This document shows positions 1-9,067 of a stretch of DNA of 64,000 bases, piece by piece. The stretch is from Neptunomonas phycophila (GTDB taxonomy: Bacteria; Pseudomonadota; Gammaproteobacteria; Pseudomonadales; Balneatricaceae): NCBI RefSeq assembly GCF_001922575.1, contig NZ_MRCI01000001.1, positions 496,001 to 560,000 of the forward strand, given 5' to 3'. The translations under genes and the position numbers were made by a program. The notes under the pieces were generated by a model. It was not told where the DNA came from. It ran no database searches and was given only the letters and a program-made list of their open reading frames with translations. Numbering within the stretch: position 1 is the stretch's first letter; every line of letters begins with the position of its first letter.

Positions 1-1649
1 TTAATTGAATCGCGCTGCGCGGCCGGAAGCTGGTCTGCCATGGCATCTAACTTACCTAAAAATTGCTTCATGTCTTGATTGACTGGTTGTTGATTGGCAA
101 GCCGATTCTCGGTAAATAATCCACCTAGCTGCAGGTTTTGACGGATAGATTGCTCAGCATCTTGGCTACCGGGTGTCACGCTAAAGAGTTGCAAAATAGA
201 CTGTATCGCTTTGTCGATTCCTGGGGCGTTTGTTTGGCTTTGCACGGATGTATTAGGTTGAGTCTGCGTGTTAGCGAGCTGCTGTAGGCTCTCTGCAAGC
301 GGGCGTTGTACCGGCAAGCTTTCTCTCATTGTTTGACTCACCGCCTGTTGCTGGCTTGGCGTGAGTGGCATGTTATCCAGTGCTGTTGTTTTAGCGGACG
401 GCGCTGGTGGGTTAGGCCAACTGATCGTTAATTGTTGCTGGTTTGGCCGTTCTAATGTGACTTCTTTTAGAGGCGGTAGGTTAGTGGTTGTGTGCAACTG
501 CAGCGTTTGCCCTTTGATGTTAACGGTTAGCTGTTGGCCCGCAGGTGTTGTATAGCTTGAATTCGCTGTGTTTTGGGATGCTGGTGAAGTGGCGGTATTT
601 CCGGGCGCTGGCTGTCCTGTCGGCGTATGAGTTGGAACAGTCGTCGCGCTGCTATTTGTTGGAGTGCTTGCCGGGGCAGTGCTTGAAGCGGAGGCCGCTG
701 CTGTTGAGTGTGTAATGGTGGGTGGCACTGGCGAATGAGCCGTCGGAGTGCTCGCGCGAGCAACCTGAGCTGCTAGCGGCTGGGCGGGCGTTCCTGCGGA
801 AGGAGGGGCGGCAGGTGACTGCGTTGGCCCAGTTGTGGTTGTGCTGTTTGTTGATTGCGCCGCACCGCTTGGCGAGGGTGCTGAGCCCGCTCCTGTTTGT
901 GAGGAGTTGATCGTTTGAGATGTAGCGGGTTGCCCAGTCGGTTGAGTCGGAGCAGCCTGAGGCTGTGCTCCAGATGGAGCTTGTACAGCGCTATTGCCTG
1001 AATTAGCCGATATCGAACTGTTTACAGCTGTTGCTGTGGTTTGCTGGCTATTGGCAGCCGGTGTTGGTTGTGTACCACCAGTTTGTGCGTTGGCCGCTGT
1101 ACTCGCAGCGCCATTTTGGGGAGCGGTATTAACTAGAGTCGCTGTGGCACTCGTGCTTGCTGAGGTGTTGGTTGCAAGCGGTGTTTGCTGTAAGACTGTT
1201 ACGGTGGTGGATGAGCCTGCCGGTAATAGCTGGTTTAGTTGCTGGCTTAACGCTGTTGGTGTTTGGCCTGTTGTGGGTACAGGAGTGGCTGGCACACGTG
1301 TTGTGCTTGACGCAGGGTTAGGAGGTGTTTGAACTGTCGTAGTTGATGTTTGCGTTGATGAAGTGTTGGGGGCGCTTGCTTGATTTTGAATGTTAACGGT
1401 TAAATTGCCGTTATTATCGCGCGCTACGGTGACTTGGCTACCCTGCGCAATCGGTTGTCGAGTTTGTAGCTCCATCAAACGGCTTTGTGATTCAACTTTT
1501 ATTTTAAAAACCTGCGGGTTTAGTTGGTCTTGCGAGACTTGTTTAACGGTCCCTTGCAAAGATTCCCCCGGATTGAGCGTTACTGCGCCCTTAGTTGTTG
1601 GGCTGCTACTATCCAATCGAGTTAAAGATTGTGGGTTAACCATTGCCAT
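1..1649 (-). CDS. FliK-like flagellar hook-length control protein, N-terminal part (3' end outside window)
   Basis: An open frame runs on the minus strand from an ATG at 1649 (a second in-frame ATG lies at 1643) to the window edge without a stop, giving about 549 residues. After a short folded-looking start (roughly residues 1-90, beginning MAMVNPQSLTRLD), most of the visible protein is extremely rich in Thr, Ser, Gln, Pro and Ala. This is typical of the disordered N-terminal half of FliK-type hook-length rulers. The conserved C-terminal Flg_hook domain would lie outside the window, so the family assignment rests on composition, length and position next to ccmA. A FliK-like gene beside the ccm operon is a common gammaproteobacterial arrangement. 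The low-complexity sequence also creates long spurious frames on the plus strand. Confidence 0.6.
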   Translation of the reverse strand, partial: MAMVNPQSLTRLDSSSPTTKGAVTLNPGESLQGTVKQVSQDQLNPQVFKIKVESQSRLMELQTRQPIAQGSQVTVARDNNGNLTVNIQNQASAPNTSSTQTSTTTVQTPPNPASSTTRVPATPVPTTGQTPTALSQQLNQLLPAGSSTTVTVLQQTPLATNTSASTSATATLVNTAPQNGAASTAANAQTGGTQPTPAANSQQTTATAVNSSISANSGNSAVQAPSGAQPQAAPTQPTGQPATSQTINSSQTGAGSAPSPSGAAQSTNSTTTTGPTQSPAAPPSAGTPAQPLAAQVARASTPTAHSPVPPTITHSTAAASASSTAPASTPTNSSATTVPTHTPTGQPAPGNTATSPASQNTANSSYTTPAGQQLTVNIKGQTLQLHTTTNLPPLKEVTLERPNQQQLTISWPNPPAPSAKTTALDNMPLTPSQQQAVSQTMRESLPVQRPLAESLQQLANTQTQPNTSVQSQTNAPGIDKAIQSILQLFSVTPGSQDAEQSIRQNLQLGGLFTENRLANQQPVNQDMKQFLGKLDAMADQLPAAQRDSI

Positions 1650-1817
1650 GCGTCAGGTTTCCGTTCTTATGTTACAGGCTCAGTATCAATTGATTGTGTG
1701 TGTATCGTAAATCACAGTGACGGAGATTAGCTATTAAATAGCGCCACCACTCTCAATGCGCGTGCAATACGCGCGTTATGTGATGCAGAGCAATCCACAT
1801 GCCTGTCTTATTTTGTA

Positions 1818-1823
1818 TATAAT
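1818..1823 (+). promoter_or_regulatory. candidate -10 box for the ccm operon
   Basis: A perfect TATAAT lies 78 bases upstream of the ccmA GTG in the 251-base gap between the divergent fliK-like gene and ccmA. No good -35 hexamer stands at 17 bases (CCACAT). A TG dinucleotide sits four bases before the box, one base off the extended -10 spacing. This is a pattern match only. Nothing else recognisable was found in the gap. Confidence 0.3.
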
Positions 1824-1900
1824 GCACACCGTATTAATCGGCCAACGTCCGATTTAGTGTAGCGCTAACCCGTTTAAAGCGCAGTGTTTGAGGAAGAGGT

Positions 1901-2536
1901 GTGCTAGAACCCCTGCTAAAAATTGTCGACCTTTTTTGCGAACGTGATGAGCGCATCTTATTCGAGCAACTATCTTTTGACGTCCAAGCTGGGCAGCTAG
2001 TTCAAGTTGTTGGCCCTAACGGAAGTGGCAAAACCACCTTGCTTCGTATTTTAAGCGGCTTGTCGTCTTCTTATGAGGGGGAGTTGTTCTGGAAAGGAGA
2101 CCCCATGGCTGATGTGCGGGAAGAGTTTGCCGCCTCTATGCTGTATTTTGGTCATCAGCCGGGGGTTAAAGGTGCTTTAACGCCGGAAGAGAATCTACGT
2201 TGGTACGCCGCTATTCACCCCAGTATTGATGAGCGGGATTTGCATCAAGCACTGAACAAAGTAGGGTTGGCAGGTTACGAAGATGTTCCATGCCACTCAT
2301 TATCGGCAGGTCAAAATCGACGTGTGAGCTTAGCCCGTTTGTATATGACTCATGCGCCCTTGTGGATTTTAGATGAGCCGTTTACCGCAATTGATAAACG
2401 TGGGGTCGCTGAAAAAGAAGCGCTGCTTGCCCAGCATGTGGAGCAAGGGGGGAGCGTTATCTTGACGACGCATCATGATCTAAGTCACTCAGGTCCAGTA
2501 ACACGCCTTAACCTTGAAGAGTATATGGGAACTTGA
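1901..2536 (+). CDS. ccmA: heme/CcmE-chaperone ABC transporter ATP-binding subunit CcmA
   Basis: CcmA is the cytoplasmic ATPase of the CcmABCD complex, which releases heme-loaded CcmE from CcmC during System I cytochrome c maturation. Visible motifs are Walker A (GPNGSGKTT, residues 38-46), the ABC signature LSAGQ followed by NRRV, and Walker B ending in LDEPF. At 211 residues it has the normal length. The GTG start at 1901 is supported by AGGAAGAG just upstream. The gene opens a nine-gene operon in which neighbouring genes overlap by 1-4 bases or are separated by fewer than 10, which implies translational coupling. Confidence 0.95.
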   Translation: MLEPLLKIVDLFCERDERILFEQLSFDVQAGQLVQVVGPNGSGKTTLLRILSGLSSSYEGELFWKGDPMADVREEFAASMLYFGHQPGVKGALTPEENLRWYAAIHPSIDERDLHQALNKVGLAGYEDVPCHSLSAGQNRRVSLARLYMTHAPLWILDEPFTAIDKRGVAEKEALLAQHVEQGGSVILTTHHDLSHSGPVTRLNLEEYMGT

Positions 2537-3243
2537 TGACCAGTATGCACACTAATACCTCTGATGAGTCGCTGTGGCGGTTATTTAGCGCTGTTTTGAA
2601 GCGCGATTTGTTACTTAGCTTTCGTAAAAAGAGCGATCTAGTTAACCCGCTGATCTTTTTTTTGATGGTGGCTACTTTATTTCCTTTAGGCGTGAGCCCT
2701 CAACCTGCTGTGTTATCAGAGATAGCGCCGGGTATTGTATGGGTCGCGGCCTTGTTAGCAACTCTCTTATCTTTAGATAGCCTATTTCGTTCGGACTATG
2801 AAGATGGGACTTTAGAACAGGTGATTTTGAGCCCTCAACCCCTTATGGTTGTCTGTTTCTCAAAAGTCGTTGGGCATTGGATGACCACGGGATTGCCGCT
2901 CACGCTGATGTCTCCATTAATTGGCATGATGTTGTTTTTGCCAGCGCAAGGCATGCTAGGGCTGATGAGTAGTTTGTTAGTAGGGACATTTACATTGAGC
3001 TTAATTGGTGCGATTGGCGCAGGGCTTACGGTTGGTTTAAAGCGCGGTGGGGTCTTAATCTCTTTAGTCGTGTTGCCTCTTTATATACCAGTACTTATTT
3101 TTGGTACAGGCGTTGTGGAGGCAGCAGCGATGGGTGTGCCTTATGATGGATTTTTAGCCATTATGGGGGCCATGTTAGCGTTAGGTTGTGTGTTAGCGCC
3201 TGTGGCGATTAGCGCAGCGGTCAAAATTTCGGTGAGCGGTTAG
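2536..3243 (+). CDS. ccmB: heme exporter permease subunit CcmB
   Basis: CcmB is the integral-membrane partner of CcmA in the CcmABCD complex. The 235-residue product has a soluble N-terminus (about 30 residues) followed by about six hydrophobic segments, and the LLLSFRKKSDLVNPLIFF region is typical of the family. I chose the ATG at 2536, which overlaps the TGA of ccmA. A TTG one codon earlier and an ATG at 2545 are alternatives. Length and position between ccmA and ccmC agree with the family. Confidence 0.93.
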   Translation: MTSMHTNTSDESLWRLFSAVLKRDLLLSFRKKSDLVNPLIFFLMVATLFPLGVSPQPAVLSEIAPGIVWVAALLATLLSLDSLFRSDYEDGTLEQVILSPQPLMVVCFSKVVGHWMTTGLPLTLMSPLIGMMLFLPAQGMLGLMSSLLVGTFTLSLIGAIGAGLTVGLKRGGVLISLVVLPLYIPVLIFGTGVVEAAAMGVPYDGFLAIMGAMLALGCVLAPVAISAAVKISVSG

Positions 3244-3252
3244 GGTCTTTAT

Positions 3253-4023
3253 ATGGCGGGTAAAAAATGGATGCCTCGATGGTTTTATCAATTGGCATCG
3301 CCACGTTGGTGTTACGAGTTTACCGGTAAGTTGTTGCCTTGGTTTGCTGCCATAGCGGGGCTATGCCTGGTGGGTGGCGTTGTATGGTCGCTTATGTTTG
3401 CTCCTGCCGATTATCAGCAGGGTAACAGCTTTCGTATAATGTACATCCATGTCCCATCCGCTATCCTCGCACAGTCGTGTTATATGTTAATGGCGATAGC
3501 GGGTGCCATTGGTTTGATTTGGAAAATGAAGGTTGCCGATATGGTGGCGTATAGCTGTGCGCCTATTGGTGCCAGCATGGCTGTTATTGCTCTAGTCACA
3601 GGAGCCATTTGGGGTAAACCGACGTGGGGGTCTTGGTGGGTTTGGGATGCTCGACTTACCTCTATGCTTATTCTGCTGTTTCTTTATATGGGTGTTATGG
3701 CAATGCATGCCGCTATGGAAAGCGAGTCCATGGCCGCTAAAGCAGCGTCGGTGCTATCACTGGTTGGCTTGGTGAATATTCCTATCATCAAATATTCGGT
3801 TGATTGGTGGAACACCTTGCATCAACCTGCCACTTTCACTCTGACAGAAAAGCCTGCTATGCCGGCTGAAATGTGGATGCCTTTGTTGGTGATGGTGATT
3901 GGCTTTTATTGTTTTTTTGCTGTGTCGCTAATGATGCGGCTTCGTACCGAAATTCTTCGCCGCGAGCGGCGTGCTGGCTGGGTGCGTGAACTCATCGTAG
4001 CTGGCACTAGTGATAAGGGGTGA
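3253..4023 (+). CDS. ccmC: heme-handling membrane protein CcmC
   Basis: CcmC presents heme in the periplasm and promotes its covalent attachment to CcmE. The hallmark tryptophan-rich WWD loop is visible at residues 125-137 (WGSWWVWDARLTS). It is flanked by conserved periplasmic histidines, in YIHVPS (His66) and in TLHQPAT. The 256-residue protein shows six hydrophobic segments and matches family length. The ATG at 3253 follows the ccmB stop by 9 bases. Its TGA overlaps the GTG start of ccmD. Confidence 0.95.
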   Translation: MAGKKWMPRWFYQLASPRWCYEFTGKLLPWFAAIAGLCLVGGVVWSLMFAPADYQQGNSFRIMYIHVPSAILAQSCYMLMAIAGAIGLIWKMKVADMVAYSCAPIGASMAVIALVTGAIWGKPTWGSWWVWDARLTSMLILLFLYMGVMAMHAAMESESMAAKAASVLSLVGLVNIPIIKYSVDWWNTLHQPATFTLTEKPAMPAEMWMPLLVMVIGFYCFFAVSLMMRLRTEILRRERRAGWVRELIVAGTSDKG

Positions 4024-4229
4024 TTGTGCAGTTTTCTACCTTTTCTGAGTTTATCAATATGGGCGGCCACGGCCTCTATGTTTGGTTGGCGTATGGTATC
4101 GCATTGGCGATTATTGCGGCGAATATACTAATGCCCATTCTTGCTCGTAAAGCTCTGATCAATAATCTGGTACGTCGTGCTCGTCGAGAAAAGCACCAAG
4201 CGAGTCGCCAAGAGAGTCAAAAACTATGA
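4020..4229 (+). CDS. ccmD: CcmD, small membrane subunit of the CcmABC complex
   Basis: This 69-residue protein has one transmembrane helix followed by a basic tail. CcmD is needed for release of holo-CcmE from CcmABC. The [16 protein letters not shown] stretch is the family signature, equivalent to the MGGH.YVW motif of other CcmD proteins. The start is a GTG at 4020 overlapping the ccmC stop, and a second in-frame GTG at 4026 is possible. The 3' end overlaps ccmE by four bases. Confidence 0.93.
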   Translation: MIVQFSTFSEFINMGGHGLYVWLAYGIALAIIAANILMPILARKALINNLVRRARREKHQASRQESQKL

Positions 4230-4687
4230 ATGCGAAACGTAAAAAACGCTTAATCCTTGTGCTGTTTTTAGTATTTGGTGTGGCTGCTGCTGTCAGTTTG
4301 GCGCTGTATGCGTTGAATCAAAACATTAATTTATTTTATTCGCCAACTCAGATTAACGCTGGCGAAGCGCCCGAAGGTGCTCGTATACGCGCAGGAGGCA
4401 TGGTGGTAGATGGGTCTGTAATACGGGATCAAAATAGTTTGCACGTTGCCTTTGAAATAACAGATTACGACAAAACGGTCCCTGTGGAGTTTACTGGGAT
4501 CTTGCCTGATTTATTTCGCGAGGGGCAGGGGATAGTGGCTCAAGGTTCTATGGACGCTAACGGCGTTTTTCAGGCTGATGAAGTACTTGCCAAGCACGAT
4601 GAAAACTACATGCCGCCCGAAGTGGCAGAAGCCCTAAAAGCATCGGGCAATATGCCAATGCCAGAAAAAGAGACGTACAACAAATGA
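4226..4687 (+). CDS. ccmE: periplasmic heme chaperone CcmE
   Basis: CcmE binds heme covalently in the periplasm and passes it to the CcmF/H ligation complex. The protein (153 residues) has a basic N-terminus and a signal anchor at about residues 8-29, then an OB-fold domain. The heme-binding motif [12 protein letters not shown] is intact, with His124 as the attachment residue and the tyrosine four residues later as the axial ligand expected from the family. Length is normal. It overlaps ccmD and ccmF by four bases on each side. Confidence 0.95.
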   Translation: MNAKRKKRLILVLFLVFGVAAAVSLALYALNQNINLFYSPTQINAGEAPEGARIRAGGMVVDGSVIRDQNSLHVAFEITDYDKTVPVEFTGILPDLFREGQGIVAQGSMDANGVFQADEVLAKHDENYMPPEVAEALKASGNMPMPEKETYNK

Positions 4688-6651
4688 TCCCTGAAATTGG
4701 CCAATATGCGCTCGTTTTAGCGCTCACTTTATCTGTTTTCCTAGCGGTAGTGCCGTTATACGGTGTTTTTGTCGGCAATAGCTTGTGGATGAATTATGCG
4801 CGACCGCTAGCCAAGGGGTTGTTTCTCTTCTTACTGATCAGCATGGCTTGCTTGGTGTATAGCTTTTTGACGGATGACTTTTCGGTTGCCTATGTAGCCA
4901 ACAACTCTAATAGCAAACTGCCTATCTATTACAAGTTTAGTGCTGTTTGGGGCGGTCACGAAGGCTCGTTGCTGTTGTGGATTCTGATATTGGCCGGGTG
5001 GACATACGCTGTTGCTGTAAAAAGTAAGGGCTTGCCGCTGGATATCGTGGCCCGTGTGTTATCGGTGATGGGCATGATTAGTGTCGGTTTTACGCTGTTT
5101 ACCTTAGTCACTTCTAGCCCGTTTGAGCGCTTATTACCCAACACGCCTCTGGAAGGCGGTGACTTAAACCCTCTGCTTCAAGATATAGGCCTGATCATCC
5201 ATCCGCCTATGTTATACATGGGTTATGTTGGTTTTTCTGTGGCCTTTGCTTTTGCTATCGCTGCGTTGATGAGCGGCCGTTTAGATGCGGCTTGGGCACG
5301 GTGGTCTCGTCCGTGGACCAATGTGGCATGGGCCTTCTTAACCTTAGGGATTGCGCTAGGGAGTTGGTGGGCGTATTACGAACTCGGCTGGGGAGGCTGG
5401 TGGTTTTGGGACCCAGTAGAAAATGCGTCATTTATGCCGTGGCTTGTGGGAACGGCGTTAGTCCACAGCTTGGCAGTTACCGAAAAGCGTGGGGTCTTTA
5501 AAAGCTGGACGGTATTACTTGCTATTTTTGCCTTTTCATTAAGTCTGCTGGGTACTTTTTTGGTGCGCTCGGGTGTGCTCACCTCTGTGCATGCGTTTGC
5601 CACTGATCCAGAGCGTGGCTACTTTGTATTGGCGCTCTTGGCTATCACGATTGGTGGATCATTCTTATTGTATGCCATTAAAGCGGCTCACGTTAAAAGT
5701 GAGTCCAGCTTTGAGTGGTTATCCCGTGAAACCTTTTTGCTGCTCAATAACGTTGTGCTGGTGGTGATCTGTTTAATGGTATTACTGGGAACCTTGTACC
5801 CATTGGTGATGGATGCCTTGGGGCTGGGTAAAATCTCGGTAGGGCCTCCTTACTTTAATGCCATGTTTGTTCCGTTAACATCTATATTGGCCGTCTTGCT
5901 GGGCATAGGTTCTTTGGCGCGCTGGAAAAAAACTGAATCACGTTATTTGGTGCAGCAGTTGTGGTTACCAGCGGTTATCGCTGTCATCAGTGGGTTTGCT
6001 ATCACGTACTGGGTGTATGCAGGCTTGGATGTCACAACCATTGTGGGTATTACCTTAGCTGTTTGGGTTTTGCTTTCGGTATTACGCGATGTGCTGAATA
6101 AAGTGATGACTAAAATCCGTGCAGGCTCCGCTCCTTTTAGTGGCTTAACTCGCCTTTCGCGAAGCTATTACGCTATGACTTTAGCGCATTTAGGGCTAGC
6201 GGTTTCTATTGTGGGGGTGTGTTTAGTTTCTGTGTACAGTGAAGAGCGCGATTTACGTATGGCGCCTGGCGATACTTTAGAGTTTGCGGACTACACCTTT
6301 ATATTTGAAGGATCACGCAAAGTCCAAGGCCCTAATTTTATTGCGGATCAGGGTGTGTTACGAGTGCTTAAGTCGGGTGAACCGTACATTACCATGCACC
6401 CTGAAAAACGAGTGTATCAAGCACGTGGAAATATGATGACCGAAGCCGATATTGATGCGGGCTTATTCCGGGATTTGTATGTAGCGCTTGGCGAGCCATT
6501 AACCGACGGTGCTTGGGCCGTGCGGATTCAGCACAAACCTTTTGTGCGTTGGATTTGGTTAGGTGCACTAATGATGACAGCCGGTGGCTTGTTGTCCGCA
6601 ACCGACCCTCGTTATCGTAAACAATTGATGCGTAAGCTAGTACCTGCCTGA
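4684..6651 (+). CDS. ccmF: cytochrome c heme lyase subunit CcmF
   Basis: CcmF is the large multi-pass heme lyase that ligates heme to apocytochrome CXXCH motifs. The WWD domain is at residues 239-253 ([15 protein letters not shown]). Upstream are WGGHEGS (residues 89-95) and [10 protein letters not shown] (around His173), both conserved heme-ligand regions. A periplasmic domain precedes the last helix. At 655 residues, with many hydrophobic segments, it has the full family length. The ATG at 4684 overlaps the ccmE stop. Confidence 0.96.
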   Translation: MIPEIGQYALVLALTLSVFLAVVPLYGVFVGNSLWMNYARPLAKGLFLFLLISMACLVYSFLTDDFSVAYVANNSNSKLPIYYKFSAVWGGHEGSLLLWILILAGWTYAVAVKSKGLPLDIVARVLSVMGMISVGFTLFTLVTSSPFERLLPNTPLEGGDLNPLLQDIGLIIHPPMLYMGYVGFSVAFAFAIAALMSGRLDAAWARWSRPWTNVAWAFLTLGIALGSWWAYYELGWGGWWFWDPVENASFMPWLVGTALVHSLAVTEKRGVFKSWTVLLAIFAFSLSLLGTFLVRSGVLTSVHAFATDPERGYFVLALLAITIGGSFLLYAIKAAHVKSESSFEWLSRETFLLLNNVVLVVICLMVLLGTLYPLVMDALGLGKISVGPPYFNAMFVPLTSILAVLLGIGSLARWKKTESRYLVQQLWLPAVIAVISGFAITYWVYAGLDVTTIVGITLAVWVLLSVLRDVLNKVMTKIRAGSAPFSGLTRLSRSYYAMTLAHLGLAVSIVGVCLVSVYSEERDLRMAPGDTLEFADYTFIFEGSRKVQGPNFIADQGVLRVLKSGEPYITMHPEKRVYQARGNMMTEADIDAGLFRDLYVALGEPLTDGAWAVRIQHKPFVRWIWLGALMMTAGGLLSATDPRYRKQLMRKLVPA

Positions 6652-6658
6652 GGCTCTT

Positions 6659-7210
6659 ATGAAACGTTTATTTTTATTTATTCCTTTGGTTGTTTTTATC
6701 GCACTCGGCGCTCTGTTCTGGAAAGGTCTCACGTTAGACCCCACTGAGCTACCAACGGCTTTGCTGAATAAACCGGTCCCCGCCTTTTCACTACCGGCGC
6801 TTGCCGCTGAAGATGGCTTACTCACCCAAGAGAGCCTCAAAGGGAAGCCGGCACTGCTTAACGTGTGGGCGACATGGTGCCCAACCTGTAAAGAAGAGCA
6901 TGCTCAACTGAACAAAATAGCACGTGAAGAGGGCGTCACTATTTATGGGATTAACTACAAAGACGAAAGAGCTGCCGCGAATGACTGGTTAGCTCGCTAC
7001 TCAAATCCGTATGTGCTCAATATCTATGATGAGGCAGGTAGCCTAGGGCTTGATTTAGGTGTGTACGGCGCCCCAGAAACATATGTGCTGGATGCGAATG
7101 GCATTATTCGTTATCGGCATGTGGGTGCGGTAGATCAGGCGGTGTGGGAGCAGCTACGTAGCATTATGAAACAGGTTAGCGAGCCGTCTCAGCAGGAGGG
7201 CGCAGGCTAA
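6659..7210 (+). CDS. ccmG: thiol:disulfide interchange protein CcmG/DsbE
   Basis: CcmG is a membrane-anchored periplasmic thioredoxin-like protein that keeps apocytochrome and CcmH cysteines reduced for heme attachment. The 183-residue product has an N-terminal anchor (about residues 3-21) and the family-typical active site WCPTC (Cys74 and Cys77). It starts at an ATG 7 bases after ccmF, and its TAA overlaps the ccmH start by one base. Confidence 0.95.
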   Translation: MKRLFLFIPLVVFIALGALFWKGLTLDPTELPTALLNKPVPAFSLPALAAEDGLLTQESLKGKPALLNVWATWCPTCKEEHAQLNKIAREEGVTIYGINYKDERAAANDWLARYSNPYVLNIYDEAGSLGLDLGVYGAPETYVLDANGIIRYRHVGAVDQAVWEQLRSIMKQVSEPSQQEGAG

Positions 7211-7755
7211 TGCGTGCTTTAATACTCATCCTGTTAAGTGCTTTTGCTTTACCTGCATTAGCCGCCATTGATACCTATGAATTTACCGATGATGCCGCAC
7301 GCGAGCGCTTTCAAGAGTTAACGGCTGAGCTGCGTTGCCCAAAGTGTCAAAACCAAAATTTAGCTGATTCAAACTCGCCAATAGCGCAAGACCTACGCCG
7401 AGAGGTTTATCGTATGGTCGAAGCTGGCGATAGCGACCAAACCATTGTCGATTTTATGGTTGCTCGTTATGGCGAATTTGTTTTGTATCGGCCGCGCCTC
7501 ACAGGCTATACCTGGATTTTATGGTATGGCCCCTTTGTATTGTTGGGCCTCGGTGTCATTGTGGTGCTCATCCTTGGTCGTCGTAAAAAACTAAGTAAAG
7601 CGGGCGCTCAAGCGTTCGATGCAGATAATTCAGCGCCAAACACAAAGGCAGCTACTGACCACAATGCGCGGTTAGGCGCGTTACTTAAAAGTACTGATAA
7701 CAGCGATCGCGCTGGCAAACAATCTGATCAGCCAGTTAATAAGGAAACACCATGA
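7210..7755 (+). CDS. ccmH: cytochrome c maturation protein CcmH (CcmL type)
   Basis: CcmH is a periplasmic thiol-oxidoreductase that delivers apocytochrome thiols to the lyase. It has a cleavable signal (cut near residue 19) and the LRCPKCQNQNL active-site motif (Cys43 and Cys46). A C-terminal transmembrane helix (about residues 100-120) is followed by a polar tail of about 50 residues, somewhat longer than usual. Here CcmH and CcmI are separate genes, as in pseudomonads, not fused as in E. coli. Confidence 0.93.
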   Translation: MRALILILLSAFALPALAAIDTYEFTDDAARERFQELTAELRCPKCQNQNLADSNSPIAQDLRREVYRMVEAGDSDQTIVDFMVARYGEFVLYRPRLTGYTWILWYGPFVLLGLGVIVVLILGRRKKLSKAGAQAFDADNSAPNTKAATDHNARLGALLKSTDNSDRAGKQSDQPVNKETP

Positions 7756-9005
7756 TTCAGCTATGGGCTGGTATAGCGTTACTGACATTGTTAGCTTTGG
7801 CTTTTATTTTTCTTCCGTTTGCAAAAACACGAAAACAGCATGAAGCGGCCATTGATCGTACAGAAGAAAATATCCACATTTTTAAAGAGCGCTTGGCTGA
7901 ATTAGAAGCTGAGCGTGATGCCGGCACGCTTCAGCCAGCGGCATTCGATGAATTAAAGTTAGAACTCGAAAAAAACTTACTAGAAGACGCTGAAGGCCAA
8001 CCTAGTTCAGTCAATGCCGAATCCACCACGGTTGTTGGTAAACCGCAATTAATGGCAGTGATGCTAATTGCCATCTTAATCCCAGTCATGGGTTTAGGTT
8101 TGTATCATCAATACGGCAATGCTGATTTAGTGGAGCTAACGCTGAATCGTCAAGATCAGCCGTTTGCTAAAGAGGGTCGTCAACCAACAGTGGAAGAGGT
8201 TGTTGGTCTGTTAGAAGCTGAACTGGCTAAAAAGCCCGACAATGCAGAGGGCTGGTACGTGCTGGCGACCACCTATATGAATATGGGTGAGTTTACTAAG
8301 GCGACTGAGGCCTTCCAAAAAGTATTGTTGATACTGCCAAGCGAATCGCCGCAGTATCCGTTAGTTATGGGGCAGTATGCACAAGCATTGTACTTTGTGA
8401 ATGGCGATGTAACAGATGAAGTTCGTCAGCAAATTGAACTCACCTTAGAGCGCGAGCCAAATGAAGTAACTGCGTTGGGCTTGAGTGGAATTGACCAGTA
8501 CTCCCAAGGTAATTTTAACCAAGCCATCAGTGTTTGGAGAAAAGCATTAGAATTTGCGGAACCAGAAGCGGCAGAATCAATCAAAAACGGAATACGTAGT
8601 GCATTAACCAGTTTGGAAGAGGCCGGAGAACCCTTGCCAGATGTTCCAGAACTGGTCGATGTCGCACTACCGCTAACGGTATCAATCTCGTCTGAGTTGT
8701 TAGCACAGTTATCGCCAGATCAGCCGGTCTTTATCTTTGCACGGGCTGTCGGTGGTAAAATACCTGTTGCTGCTGCGCGTTTTACAGTCAAAGATTTGCC
8801 AATAACGATTAGCTTAGATGATTCTATGGCCATGACACCGCAAATGCGATTGTCATCTCAGAGTGAAGTTGAAGTGGGAGCCCGTATCTCGATGAGCGGC
8901 CAACCACAGGCTTCACCCGGCGATTTAGCGTCACCCTTACTAACCGTTACCGTAGCGGAACAGGAAGAACCGCTTAACTTACTTATTGATCACGTTGTTC
9001 AGTGA
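7752..9005 (+). CDS. ccmI: TPR-containing apocytochrome chaperone CcmI
   Basis: CcmI binds the C-terminal part of apocytochromes c and hands them to CcmF/CcmH. The 417-residue protein has a first membrane helix at its N-terminus, a coiled-coil-like cytoplasmic loop rich in Glu and Leu, and a second helix near residues 97-117. A tetratricopeptide region (about residues 145-285, including GWYVLATTYMNMGEFTKATEAFQKV read in two pieces) is followed by a periplasmic beta-rich C-terminal domain. It overlaps ccmH by four bases and ends the ccm operon. No obvious hairpin terminator follows before zipA. Confidence 0.92.
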   Translation: MIQLWAGIALLTLLALAFIFLPFAKTRKQHEAAIDRTEENIHIFKERLAELEAERDAGTLQPAAFDELKLELEKNLLEDAEGQPSSVNAESTTVVGKPQLMAVMLIAILIPVMGLGLYHQYGNADLVELTLNRQDQPFAKEGRQPTVEEVVGLLEAELAKKPDNAEGWYVLATTYMNMGEFTKATEAFQKVLLILPSESPQYPLVMGQYAQALYFVNGDVTDEVRQQIELTLEREPNEVTALGLSGIDQYSQGNFNQAISVWRKALEFAEPEAAESIKNGIRSALTSLEEAGEPLPDVPELVDVALPLTVSISSELLAQLSPDQPVFIFARAVGGKIPVAAARFTVKDLPITISLDDSMAMTPQMRLSSQSEVEVGARISMSGQPQASPGDLASPLLTVTVAEQEEPLNLLIDHVVQ

Positions 9006-9067
9006 GAAGGATCGGTTTATAGTAACGATAATAAACGCTTAACATTGCTGGGGATTGTTTTTACATC

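Noticed and set aside
472-479. GGCGGTAG, identical to the core of the ops/RfaH element of capsule operons
   Set aside because: It lies inside the coding sequence of the fliK-like gene, 16 kb from the capsule genes, with no leader context. No ops element was found in front of 16361 or 16786.
994-1710. Plus-strand open frames of 106-112 codons
   Set aside because: They are antisense to the Thr/Gln/Ala-rich fliK-like gene. Its repetitive codons keep the opposite strand open; the translations have no domain or Shine-Dalgarno support.
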